Assembly: GCA_013368325.1 (NCBI GenBank)
Contig: JAACJK010000242.1
Coordinates: 1-29,362, forward strand
DNA length: 29,362 nucleotides
Direction: 5' to 3'
From: Ephemerocybe angulata
Taxonomy: Eukaryota > Basidiomycota > Agaricomycetes > Agaricales > Psathyrellaceae
Shown: piece by piece, positions 10,333 to 19,800 of the stretch
Numbering within the stretch: the first letter of the stretch is position 1
How the letters are laid out: every line of letters begins with the position of its first letter
Position numbers and translations under genes: made by a program
The notes under the pieces: generated by a model
The model's input: the letters and a program-made list of their open reading frames with translations, nothing else
Database searches by the model: none
Told to the model about the DNA's origin: nothing

Positions 10333-10490
10333 GTGACTGATGTCACGTTCGTCCCTTTCGGATCCAAGTCTCACGCTTCGCCTATAAGAGCCCAGCCACG
10401 TCGCTCCTTTCTTTCCCTTCACCCACCACCACATCACCCACATTCGAGCTCGTCGTGCACGACGATGAGCTCGAACATTTTCAGCGAGTA
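10333..10490 (+). promoter_or_regulatory. Promoter-like cassette 3: GTGACTGATGTCAC, TATAAGA, donor
   Basis: A compact dyad (10333-10346) lies about 36 nt before CCTATAAGAGCC (10381-10392). CT-rich sequence follows, then a near-perfect palindrome CGAGCTCGTCGTGCACGACG...GAGCTCG at 10445-10473 and a GTAAGT donor at 10488. The dyad shares GTGACTGATG with cassettes at 9143 and 22896. Confidence 0.5.
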
Positions 10491-10557
10491 AGTTCTCCCT
10501 CCTCACTCCGCTATCCTTTGGCTCACTGTTGTCTTGCCCTTGGCTCACTGTCCATCC

Positions 10558-11008
10558 GCTCGGAGCTCGTTGTCGACGACGACGAGCTGCTCATTTCTCA
10601 GGTGAGCTGGTTTCACGTTCAATATTTGTTTAGCCCCCTCTCTGACTGGCTCTAATGTTCTAGACACCTCCGTGCTCACTGTTCGCGACGACCTGGAGGT
10701 TAGTAGGCCGTGCCCTTTCGCTCCCTGCCTCACTGACAAATCTTCGATAGACGCACCACCCACGACTGGCGGACTCCGCTACTCCGCTCTGCATGCCATC
10801 ACCCCGTCCCGCGTACGTCTGTCTATGTCTCTATTCATTTGAGATCCGAGCTGACTACACGCTGAATTAGACTCTACGCGATTCGACTGACTGAGCCGAC
10901 CGAGCAATCACAGTACGTTATTTCATTTCAATTGACTTGATTCTTGACCTGATCAATGTTGTCTTCCCCTCATCTAGTTATGCCTGTTGCGTTTCACGGC
11001 CGGTTGGT
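10558..11008 (+). other. Chain of micro-exon-like segments with well-formed introns
   Basis: Candidate introns are 10602-10663, 10699-10750, 10813-10870 and 10913-10977 (62, 52, 58 and 65 nt), each with GTGAGC/GTTAGT/GTACGT donors, CTGAC-like branches and CTAG/ATAG/TTAG acceptors; another GTAAGT donor is at 11007. The exons between are 35, 62, 42 and 29 nt. Joined, they keep one frame open only until a TGA in the 10871-10912 exon, so this may be a spliced non-coding RNA, a 5' leader, or a decayed gene. The first exon again contains GAGCTCGTTGTCGACGACGA. Confidence 0.45.
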
Positions 11009-12590
11009 AAGTCAAATGGCTTCATTGAGTCTGATCTCGGCGCCTCCCATGTAAGAATCTGAGTCCCTAAGAGTGAGATCGGTCCGTAAGAGTGAGATCC
11101 CTGAGTTGAAGTGTGAGACGGTTATGAGATTACGCCCCTAAGTTGAATTGAGTTGTGTGCTCGTACGTACCCACGGATCCCATAAGATATGAGTTTAGTA
11201 TCTCGTAAGAACTATGGACTTTGGAGATAGCCCTGAGCTTGATAGTGCCGGGTTCCGTGAATGTCCTCCTCGGCTGTGGCGCCCGCCGTGAACTCATCGC
11301 ACTCACACTGCGGCTAACCTAGTCATTTTGAGTTCCGGATATATCTGTTGAGTACGCCGTCGCCCCGTATATTTAACTTAGCGCCATATCTAGCCATAAC
11401 GTGTACATTATCTCGTAATTGAGGAATATACTTGATTCTATTAACTTTGTGCTGCAGTTCGCGTCAATCGACTTTGCGTATCATCCTGGCTAAGTATCGG
11501 CGTGTATTCACGCTAGTACTTTGAATACCGCGTCCTATATTGACCTGTACAGTAATTGTATTCAACTACACTGCGTAGTGTCGAATATACATACCATCTG
11601 CATTGCTTTCGCTCATTTATCAGCCTTGTACCTTGTGCGCGCTCGCATCGAATCGACCCTATCCTGCGTCAGACGTTGGCGAGTCCACTCTGATGAATCT
11701 TGCGTTTGTGCACACACACAGCCGAAGTGGTTTGGCGTACATTTGAATCACAAGCACACATACGCACTCTTAGTATCCCTGACCTATCTGTCGACACCCT
11801 CCCTCATACACCCATAATCTGAATGCTCGATAGGTGCGCGTGCTGGGCTTAGCGATTCAACTATGTAGTCAGTCCCACCTGCGAGCCAGATTGGAATACT
11901 GTTAGTGTCGAAAGAGCCATGAATGGCGAATGGACTTGGGTCTGGAGTCGATGATATAGGCTTCGCAGCTCGCCGAATAATGAATGCGAAATCTGAGCGC
12001 CTGGGTGTACGTTGAGCGATATCGTGCGTGTGTGCCGACGTCGTTGATTCTCCATGTGCTCATGCGCACATCCAAGAACACAGTTCAAACTATCCAATAT
12101 TAAAGACCAAAACTAGACGACCGGGTCGTTCACCTCACGCTATTCACTTTAGTGCGAATTTCGCTTCAAACCCCACCCTAGAACCCTACTATGCACGGTA
12201 TGCACGGAATATCAAACTCAAGACGGCGATTCTGCGACCTTGATGGGTTCTGTCTCTCGGTCTACAGTTCATGCAGGGTCTATAGTTACACGAATGCTGA
12301 AGTCGCAATGACCACAATTGTCTTAATATAACCCAGGTGCGTTCAATCACAGTTCACTCTTACTTCATTCGTTCTAGCCTCTCCAACTATATTGAGGGGG
12401 GAATTCAGACTTTCGGTGAGTAATACAACCTGACTTGACTCTGTACTGACCATTTGAGCCTCTGATCCTTCAGACTATTGGCCTCGGGTCGAGCGTAGAG
12501 TACACGGCGCGCTGGAATGCGAAATAAACAAGAAGTATCGCCAGGCCGTTCAAATGCATGGTGTTATCGGACTATAGACGACCGAGATTT
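11009..12590. other. No recognisable gene
   Basis: Contains a short imperfect direct repeat TAAGAGTGAGATC near 11068 and 11087. A few donor/acceptor-like pairs occur, for example GTGAGT near 12416 with CTTCAG near 12473. Open frames are short and without domain character. The LTR element has inserted at the right end of this stretch. Confidence 0.45.
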
Positions 12591-12594
12591 CAAG

Positions 12595-12855
12595 TGTAAG
12601 CGCATGAAGACGCTTGAGTGCGAAGGGGGTATCGTAACCTCTTGTCGGATAGCTCGTCGTCGTCGCAGAGAAATAAACTGGTATTGAGGGGAATGAAGGT
12701 GGGTGAGGATAACCTGTTGAACACGATGTAGCCTACAGTATATATATACCAGACCGGTCCGATCTCGGGAAACTTCTAGACTATTCGTTCAGGGTCCTAC
12801 TGGTCACATGAAGGTACGCGCATGGCTGCCGTGCAGCCATCGCGCGTTCCTTACA
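12595..12855 (-). repeat. LTR (3' LTR in element orientation), 261 bp
   Basis: TGTAAG...CTTACA termini. Contains TATATATATA near 12739-12750, a possible promoter TATA, and an ATGGCTGC/GCAGCCAT hairpin near its right end. One base differs from the other LTR (GGGGAATGAAGG here, GGGGAAGGAAGG there), so the insertion is young. Confidence 0.9.
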
Positions 12856-13499
12856 TCTCCCAGGAACTTCTCATACTGACTCTAGGTCAGTGTGACACCA
12901 GCGAGCGATGCGGCTACGATAAAGTCGAAGGTCGGTTGGCTGATTTCGATGGGCGCTTAATGTGACTCTGCAGACTGCTTGAGGTTGATGCCGAACGAGG
13001 GGATAGCAAAGGAATGGTGATGGTGAACCGTGATAAAGGGGAAGGGTGAAGGCCATCGAATGGAAGCTGAGGACGTCTCTTCTAGCGCGACAACGCGGCG
13101 GGGTACTTCTTCAACATGTCGATTGTCGATCTTGATGCACTCTGCCCTGCGCAGACTGGTGACTGACTGTGTGGCACTCGTGGCCCGTAAACTTCGTAAA
13201 CTTGCTTCGATACTTCTGACTTGCTTCTGACTTGATAACTTGGCCTGCAGGTGTGGGCTATTGGCGATTCAAGATGGATGCGACTTGGTCGATGGCATAC
13301 GTGAGCCGTGGTGATGACGCGGGAATGACGGGCTGGGGAACAGCGTCCGGAGTGAGCGGTTGATGGCGGGTGACTGAGGTAACGTCGAAGGAAGATGAAA
13401 TGAAGGGGTGAACGGACGAATTGGTGTTGGTAAGGAAGCGTGGTGAACGACGAGAGCGTCTCCAAGAAAGGTTAGAACCCCCTCGCGGTGGGCTCCAGT

Positions 13500-13760
13500 T
13501 GTAAGCGCATGAAGACGCTTGAGTGCGAAGGGGGTATCGTAACCTCTTGTCGGATAGCTCGTCGTCGTCGCAGAGAAATAAACTGGTATTGAGGGGAAGG
13601 AAGGTGGGTGAGGATAACCTGTTGAACACGATGTAGCCTACAGTATATATATACCAGACCGGTCCGATCTCGGGAAACTTCTAGACTATTCGTTCAGGGT
13701 CCTACTGGTCACATGAAGGTACGCGCATGGCTGCCGTGCAGCCATCGCGCGTTCCTTACA
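13500..13760 (-). repeat. LTR (5' LTR in element orientation), 261 bp
   Basis: Same length and termini as 12595-12855, with 260 of 261 bases equal by eye. It contains the same TATA run, so it could start transcription leftwards into the 644-bp interior. Confidence 0.9.
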
Positions 13761-14134
13761 CAAGTACGTTCGATCTCCAGGCTTCGATGAATCGCACAAG
13801 GATTATGCGCCTTCTTTCGTACTTTCAATCCAACTATATGTGACTTCGCCCTCTGCGTGTGTTTACGATCTGCGCGTCTTAAGAGTTCTCAATCCCAATT
13901 CAATCGGATGTAGTCAGACATTTGTATTTGGTTTGTATGGACTCTAAGGGGGTATCTACGAGTTCTACATTTCAGGGTACTCAAGTATGGTTAGTTCTAT
14001 TGCTCATTGCTATCTGCATCCCCGGATATCTCGACGAGTATACTACGGCGCAAGGGTTAGCAATAAAGAGTCGACGCAGGTTTGGTCTTGCAGTGTATGT
14101 GCCATTGACGCACCTCTTCAAGCCAATCTCAGAC

Positions 14135-16155
14135 ATGGGACGGCGCTTCACACAACTCACGGTGGGCTCCTCGGAGTCCGAGCCTGGCGTCGAAGCGCCC
14201 ACACGGTGTCGGCCCAGGCCTGGGCCGGCGTTGGCCCTTTGTTTGGCACGTTTGTCAGCTCCGCGCGAGCCAAACAACGGTCCTCCGCCTGAATCACCGC
14301 TGTTCACTTTGTTCTGCCACCACGCCTGCACCTCCGAGCCACCGGCCGCGATTCACCAGGAGAGAATGCGGGACGACGACGACCCCACGTCTGGCCGACG
14401 AATACAGGTTCAGTTCAAGACGACGGAAGCGACGGGCGGATCAAGGGTAGGGACGGGAGGAGAGATGAATGTGGACGAGTTGAGTTTCTCGGTGCCTGCG
14501 AAGAGGAAGGCTGGGGCAGTAGGGTTGGAGGATAGGGCGCGGGTCGGGGGTCGAGGGGGAGGTTCCGTCACGGAATATCCATCCCCCAACGGCGGCAGCA
14601 ACACGATACGGTGCATCTGCAGCATCACGATGGACGACGGCCTCTCCATCGCGTGCGACGTCTGCGACCGGTGGTGCCACGCAGCGTGCTTCGACATCGT
14701 CCTCGGCGAGATTCCAGATGAATGGAAGTGCTGTGAGTGTTCTCCACGGGCTGTGGACTTTGAGAGTGCGGCGAAGAAGCAGCGGGAGCGGATGGAGGCG
14801 AGGCGGAGGCAGCAGCAGGCTGTTTTGGCCGGGGAGTCGGTACCTGGGACACCCGTCGCCGAGAAGGAGAAGAGACCACGGAGGGCTGCGGCTGGGGAGC
14901 CTGGGACGACGGGGAGGAGGAGGAGGCGCCCGTCACTGGTACAGCCTGCACCGCCTGCACCTTCCGCCAGCCTCGCAGGTCCGTCGGCGCCTACGCCGGC
15001 GGAAGTTCCGGAGGATGATTTGGTGGACATTGAAGACTCGTGGGCGACGTCGTACGTCCATATCCAGGACGACATCATCACCAGCGATGAGATGCGGCAC
15101 AACCTCCTTCGCCAGGCCCAGCAGTGGCGGGGAGTGTCGGCGCTATCGTCTCCTTCGAAAATCGCGGTCAAGTCGGTCGACCCATCTCTCGCCAGCTTTG
15201 TCGCCATGGCCTTCGTCCGAACCCACGAGTCTGTCGGTGCGCACCCCCATCTACGCAGCCCATGCCACCTCGTCGATACCCACGGGGACCCTCATCTCCC
15301 CGTTCACATCGGTCGTCACGCCGAGCTCCATCTACGTAAACGATAGTTTCAATGGCTACGCGGTGATGGGGCATCCGAAGCCGTTCGTGCATCTCGTCGG
15401 TGCGCCGTGGAATGTCGCTCTCGATGCGAGGATGGCAGGGAACGAGAGTAGATTCGTGCGGGTGGGATGCAGGCCGAACGCGGTGCTGCGGCCGGTGCTG
15501 TGTGGGGAGCCGAAGGAGGGGGACGATTCGGGGCTCAAGTTTGGGGTCTTCGCGACGCAGGATTTGAAGGAGAACGAGGAGATCGTGTTGGGCTGGGAGT
15601 GGGACGACGGGAACGTCGTGCATCGACTGCCGGCGATCGTGCAGGACCCTTGGATGTTCACGTACGTCTATTTCTATTCGGTGCCATTCGGTGGATGTGC
15701 AATTTGGACGGGATTTGATTGAGTGTAGGATTCTTGGTGATATCGACAGTCCTCAAGAGATCGCCCACGCGAGACGACAGGTTGCGAATATCCTGCGAAC
15801 GCTCGGTTCGACGTTCATGACGTGCGCATGCGGCGCGAAGGCAAGCGACTGCTGTTAGTGCGCGAGTGGGGAGGCGAGGTAGGTCTTTCAGGCTCATGGA
15901 ACGGACTTTCAGCACTTTTTCATAGGTGTCTCTTCCCACGGCATCCTCCATTATCGGCCCCGGCGCGCAGAGGGACGGCATGACGCCGCCTTCTCTGCAC
16001 GCCGGGACCGGGAGGCTATCTACGACTACTACGACAAGTACGCTACGGGGACGACGACGACGGCGGCGAGGGGACGACGACGAGTGGGACGACGACGAGA
16101 GAGGCGAGAGCGACGACGGCAAGGGGAACGACAGCATGACGGGTGGATGGCGAAA
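14135..16155 (+). pseudogene. Set3-like PHD finger + SET domain chromatin protein, frame-disrupted
   Basis: The ATG at 14135 opens the frame (14366 is an alternative start). After a low-complexity N-terminus, a PHD finger (about 14606-14740) shows C-I-C, C-D-V-C, W-C-H-A-A-C and C-C-E-C in C4-H-C3 order. A basic linker follows, then a SET domain in a shifted frame (about 15235-15660): Y-A-A-H-A-T, F-V-R-V-G-C-R-P-N-A-V-L-R-P and E-E-I-V-L-G-W-E-W-D-D-G-N. Intron 15662-15728 (GTACGT...TGTAG) joins to I-L-G-D-I-D..., ending in a post-SET-like C-A-C-G-A-K-A-S-D-C. Set3/UpSET-family proteins bind modified histone H3 and recruit deacetylases; the usual N-H-S-C catalytic motif is replaced by V-G-C-R-P-N, so methyltransferase activity is doubtful. 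A +1 shift is needed near 15230, and a TAG at 15856 stops the frame before an acidic tail (15926-16155; D-D-D-E-W-D-D-D then T-G-G-W-R-K). This is either a pseudogene or sequence error. Confidence 0.75.
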
Positions 16156-17284
16156 GGTGAGTACGTTCCATAGCTTATATACCTTTATTCCGTTGGCACT
16201 ATTTGTGTCCAACGTGACTGCATTCAACAAAGCACCGGGGATAGACAAGCGGCGGGCTGTGCGTGTGTGCGCGCGCGCTGTCAGACTCGCCTAAGTCCCG
16301 GTGCCGTCGCTCCCCACCTCGGTACGTCCTCCCTCCCTCCCTCGTCGTCTCTCCTCTCCCCTCCTCCGTCTCTCGAGATCTTGAGCGACGCAAGTTCGTT
16401 GTGTCGCGTGAGGGCTCGAGATATCTTGGAGGGGAGTGCTCTGAAAACTCCTCTCGACGACAACGTAACTCTCGCTAAGCGCTGATAGTGGTTAATTATC
16501 GGCTCCGTCGCGGCACCTGTTGTCTATCATTCGCCGTCGCCATCCTTCGTCGCCCTCCCCTCCCTCGTCGATATAGGCTGTTCATAGGTATCATACTTGT
16601 AGAATACGGTAATCTATACATCCAATTGCGTGCCCTCCACCGTGAACAGAGACTTGAGAATGGCTGAACGGTGGGGCTATGTGTGTGTAAGTAGCCGTAC
16701 ACCCGACGCGACCCTGCCAATAGAGTCGGCTCTATCATTCTGCACGAGATGATACAGAGTCCGCGATTGCCTTTCGTTCGTCCTTCCCCGTCTCATTTCT
16801 TCTATTCTCTCTCCCTGCCCTCCGTCAAGTTAAGATATACGCTGCACAGCACACTTCAAATATACTATGTACATTAACCTGAGCTCAAAGTCGTTCTCGT
16901 AGTGCCCAGCATCAACTCCGTTGCCTTACGCGAGCCCACCATTTCTCCCTCCCATCAGTCTCGAGCGGTGCTCGGCTCGCCGCTTTGACACCCGGATGAG
17001 TAATTCCCTTCTCGTTGGCTATTCCCAAGTCCCGTCCGAACAGTTGGGGGTCGTCTATCGAATCCACTCTGTATTTTCCCCACCCACCTTCTTTCCCCCA
17101 TATTCTCGCTCAGCGGACGTCGATACGTCGTGATTCTTCCCTCTCAGTCACGCCTCTTCCTACCTTCGAGTCTCGGTGACCTTCACCCCTCCTCCGCTCA
17201 CGTCGCTCGCCGGAAGAAGATATGTTGCGTCAAGGTCGTTCGGTCTGAGGTTCGTCGTTGGGCTTCATTGCTCACCTGGGCTAG
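16156..17284. other. No recognisable gene; 3' side of the SET gene
   Basis: A GTGAGTACG donor at 16156 and an AACAAAG acceptor near 16231 could add a short last exon to the SET gene. CACCGGGG at 16232 and CCCGGTG at 16297 are complementary across about 60 nt. From 16320 to 17280 there are CT-rich tracts and isolated donor/acceptor-like sites but no coding region I can support. Confidence 0.4.
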
Positions 17285-17450
17285 AAGACAGTGCCGGTCG
17301 CGGGATGGATTTCTATCGTCCTGGCGCGTTCTCAGTCCAACCAGCCGCTCTCCTCGCCTGGTACGTCCCACAAATAGCTTTGACCTCGACGACTCACCGG
17401 ATCATCCCTCAAGGTCGCTCGCCGGACGGATTTCTATCGTCTCGGCGCAA
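17285..17450 (+). repeat. Exon-like module pair, cluster 1 (inverted copy at 21577-21755)
   Basis: Two copies of a GGATTTCTATCGTC core sit at 17307-17320 and 17428-17441. In the aligned frame they read G-R-G-M-D-F-Y-R-P-G-A and R-T-D-F-Y-R-L-G-A. A GTACGT donor (17361) follows the first, and a CCCTCAAG acceptor-like end lies just before the second. The whole ~165-bp block aligns with the reverse complement of 21577-21755, including AGTGCCGGTCGCGGGAT at the start and GACGACTCACC / CCTCAAGGTCGC in the middle. Confidence 0.6.
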
Positions 17451-17520
17451 CTTCAAGATTCCTCGACACGTCACACTAATCGAAACGACTCGGAGGCTCT
17501 CAACTACAATCAACGCCTCT

Positions 17521-17835
17521 CGCCGAAGTCAATTCTGTCGTCTCGGGGCGATGCCACGTCAGGAAGCGGGTGTGCAAGGTACGTACCGGTAGACTGTGGC
17601 CATCATCTTCACCAACGACATGATCCATCTCCAGAAGGACTTCACAACGATGAGGACGAGCGTCCTTCGGACGCTCGGTGCTTCGCGTCTTTCCACAACA
17701 CCACCAACGTTAGGAGAGGTCGCATTTGAGGGGTCATGAGAATTGGAGAGGATGCTCGGTACGTCGCTGCAGCATGTTAGCATTCCACTAATCGTTTTCT
17801 CATTGCTCGGCGGTCGAATTTCTATAGGTACATCG
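17521..17835 (+). repeat. Two more exon-like modules of cluster 1
   Basis: Copies at about 17521-17550 (R-R-S-Q-F-C-R-L-G-A-M reading) and 17808-17829 (R-R-S-N-F-Y-R reading). A GTACGT donor follows the first (17579) and a GTACAT follows the second immediately (17829). Another GTACGT is at 17760. Two covarying hairpins lie between and after them. Confidence 0.5.
17657..17677. other. Hairpin 1 (9-bp stem, TTC loop)
   Basis: CGAGCGTCC and GGACGCTCG form a perfect 9-bp stem around TTC. Followed by GTGCTTCGCGTCT. Same fold as 17875-17899, with one compensated base pair. Confidence 0.7.
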
Positions 17836-17874
17836 TCATGCAAGTCCCCAAACCAGCTGCCACGTCGACGCGTC

Positions 17875-17899
17875 CCGAGCATCCTTCGGATGCTCGGGT
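17875..17899. other. Hairpin 2 (11-bp stem, TTC loop)
   Basis: CCCGAGCATCC and GGATGCTCGGG form a perfect 11-bp stem around TTC. Compared with hairpin 1 the GC pair at stem position 6 of the shared 9-bp stem is an AT pair, changed on both sides. It is followed by TCGCGTCTCC, resembling the flank of hairpin 1. Confidence 0.7.
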
Positions 17900-17961
17900 C
17901 GCGTCTCCTACATCTCTCTCCCCCGCAACTTTCGCATGGATTGAGCTGGGTTGGGTACTAG

Positions 17962-18225
17962 CCGATGCTAGTCCAGCACGGGGAGCTGCGCAAGCACTCT
18001 GAATGGTTTCATTCTGGCCCTCGGTGAGCTCGTTTATTCGGGTCGACTAGACGATGTTGGTCTGACGCGGGGAGCTGCGCAAGCACTCTGAATAGTTTTC
18101 ATTCTAGCCTTCGGTGAGTCCATTTCTTCGATTTCCACTTCTTTCTCTGATCTCAGGCATCGTAGAGCCATCCCCAGAACTTTGGAGCTGCGCGAGCACT
18201 CTGTGTGTTCGCATTTTCGACGTGG
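17962..18225 (+). repeat. Three tandem exon-like units of 62, 63 and 69 nt
   Basis: Units 17962-18023, 18051-18113 and 18157-18225 share GGAGCTGCGCAAGCACTCTG followed by an AAT..TTTTCATTCT-like tail. Each is preceded by an acceptor-like AG (TACTAG, GACTAG, CTCAG) and followed by a donor (GTGAGC, GTGAGT, GTAAGC). The spacers are 27 and 43 nt; 27 nt is too short for an ordinary intron, so not every junction can be functional. No domain is recognisable in any frame. Confidence 0.6.
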
Positions 18226-18851
18226 GTAAGCCCGTTGCTTTGACATGGTTCCCCATTTGCTCATGTCCCAATTGGGTTCGCAGATTTGGGCAAGATATCG
18301 TACGTGTCGTCCCAAAATACATCGCTGAATTGATTGAACCCCCAGCCATGCCTCACGGATCTTCGGGTCGGTCTTAACATTTCTCACCATCTTCATTCCG
18401 CCCTCCCGCACGCCGATCTCGTCACACCGCACACGACTCCCAAATGCGGAATTTCTCGCACTCAGCCGCCACCATCGCTCTCTCATCGTACGTCCTCTGT
18501 TTTTTCAACACTGAGTTTGATGCTGACCCCTCTCGCCAGCGTCATATCCCTCATATTTCGGTAAGTATTCCATTTTCGACTTCCGAGCGCCCGAATGTCG
18601 CTGATTCCAGTCCCCGTAGATCCAGATATCCCTCACTCGGTGGGCCACTAATTCCATCAAAGCCTATTTAGCATGCCGGGGTTCGCTCGAACAGTAAGTA
18701 CGTCACGTCGGTGCCTCTGTTGACATTAATTCTGACTTCGCCGTATTAAGCTCATCAAGCAGAGTGGCGTTGCCTACAGCCTCGGTTGTATACGTAAAAT
18801 TTGAAATTTTTAGAGTACAGATTCCGTTGAGAGAGTGAGCGTAACATTCCC
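18226..18851. other. No recognisable gene; donor/acceptor-like sites continue
   Basis: An intron-like GTAAGC (18226) to GTTCGCAG (about 18283) continues the pattern of the tandem units. GTACGT/GTAAGT motifs recur near 18488, 18560 and 18694. No conserved reading frame is seen. Confidence 0.4.
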
Positions 18852-18903
18852 AAAGTCCAACATCGCATCCGGAATTCCGGATGCAGAATTATGGTTGGAC
18901 TTT
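18852..18903. repeat. Nested palindrome: 10-bp outer arms, 20-bp inner palindrome
   Basis: The outer arms AAAGTCCAAC (18852-18861) and GTTGGACTTT (18894-18903) enclose a perfect 20-nt palindrome GCATCCGGAATTCCGGATGC (18865-18884). The 52-bp unit could be a fossil of a small inverted-repeat element or an RNA hairpin. Confidence 0.8.
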
Positions 18904-19210
18904 CGGGTCGCGGCTCGGGTGTCTTTGTGCTGGATAGCCAGCACAGGATTAACTCCGAGAATTTGTGATTTACGTGAGGTGATTACCGGTTGCCCAGGCA
19001 CGACACATGAAGCTTTCCAAAATAGGCGCCCGAGCGCTTACATGCGAAATGTGTGCGAGTCTAATTCAGTGTGCTATCCTTGCATGTACGTCGTGCGAGA
19101 TGTTCTATAATTCAAGGCAATCTGTCACAATGTGGCGTTTAGGCACTTTTCTCGATTAAAATAGACGATATATTACATATGTCCACATTCGGAAATCTGA
19201 AGGAATTTGG

Positions 19211-19723
19211 ATGGCATCGTCTTGGCACGAAACCCGCGTGGAGCGTTTGGAGGCTCATGTCGAGCGTATATCTCCCGTGTATGACGAGATATACGCTAAA
19301 GTATTACCCTATCTAGTGACACACCATCCGAGTCAATTGAATACGACGGGGATAATAGATTTGATTTTAACACGATTGAGCGCGCAATGTGAGGCGTCGG
19401 ACCAATGGAGGTCCTCGTATCTAGGTAAAAACTACGGATATTATTTTCTCTACAGTCCGTCCAAGCGCACCAGACAATCGCATCTCACCACGTCCACCTA
19501 GAGACATTAAATAACTCCCTCCGCGCCTTCGAATCCCAATGCTCCTCACCGCCGTCTGCTCACGAACGATGTGTTTTGGGCTTGACAAAAGTCCTTATCA
19601 CAGTCCCACACTGTGTATGTACGTGATAGCGTAACTCACGTCAAACGTCAGGCCCTCAAGCGAAAATGCAAGTCCAATCCCGCAACTCCGGTGATTGGGA
19701 AAGCGGGGACCACTGGACCGTGA
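19211..19723 (+). CDS. Small hypothetical protein, three exons, 144 residues (model)
   Basis: The model joins 19211-19424, 19466-19614 and 19652-19723. The ATG at 19211 starts M-A-S-S-W-H-E-T-R-V-E-R-L-E. Intron 1 (41 nt, GTAAAA...TCCAAG) keeps the frame into H-Q-T-I-A-S-H-H-V-H-L-E; an acceptor at 19455 (CTACAG) looks better but would shift the frame. Intron 2 (37 nt, GTATGT...CGTCAG) is phase 0. A TGA ends the frame at 19721-19723. The protein is hydrophilic and predicted by eye to be largely helical (heptad-like Leu/Ile/Val in residues 10-60). There is no signal peptide, membrane segment or known domain. Frame-consistent splicing supports a real gene, but both introns are at the lower size limit. 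A partial copy of exon 2 follows at 19801. Confidence 0.45.
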
Positions 19724-19800
19724 GTTACCCGACCAAGCGACCTCCTACCTACATAAATATATATCAGTACTCCAGCCTCTAGAGTGTGGCTATTTCTAAT

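Larger units (their letters stand above)
12595..13760 (-). mobile_element. Small non-autonomous LTR retroelement (TRIM-like), complete
   Basis: Two 261-bp direct repeats (12595-12855 and 13500-13760) start TGTAAG, end CTTACA and enclose only 644 bp. CAAG flanks the element on both sides (12591-12594, 13761-13764), a 4-bp target-site duplication. On the minus strand a TGG-initiated stretch, TGGAGCCCACCGCGAGG, lies 2 nt inside the 13500-13760 LTR, where a tRNA primer-binding site is expected. The purine run GGGAGA lies just before the other LTR, where the polypurine tract belongs. Hence minus orientation. The interior codes for no gag, protease, reverse transcriptase or integrase; its frames are short and Ser/Arg/Pro-rich. 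It would depend on enzymes from another element. I did not identify the primer tRNA. Confidence 0.85.

Noticed and set aside
13466..13500. GGTTAGAACC...GGGCTCCA read as the 3' end of a tRNA gene
   Set aside because: The T-stem does not pair and no 5' half exists; its position next to the LTR fits a primer-binding site on the other strand better.
13082..13629. Open frames inside the LTR element as gag remnants
   Set aside because: No zinc knuckle, protease, RT or integrase motif; composition Ser/Arg/Pro-rich and frames cross the LTR boundary.
19525..19550. TTCGAATCCC resembling a tRNA B box
   Set aside because: It falls inside exon 2 of the 19.2-kb gene model and no A box or cloverleaf can be drawn upstream.
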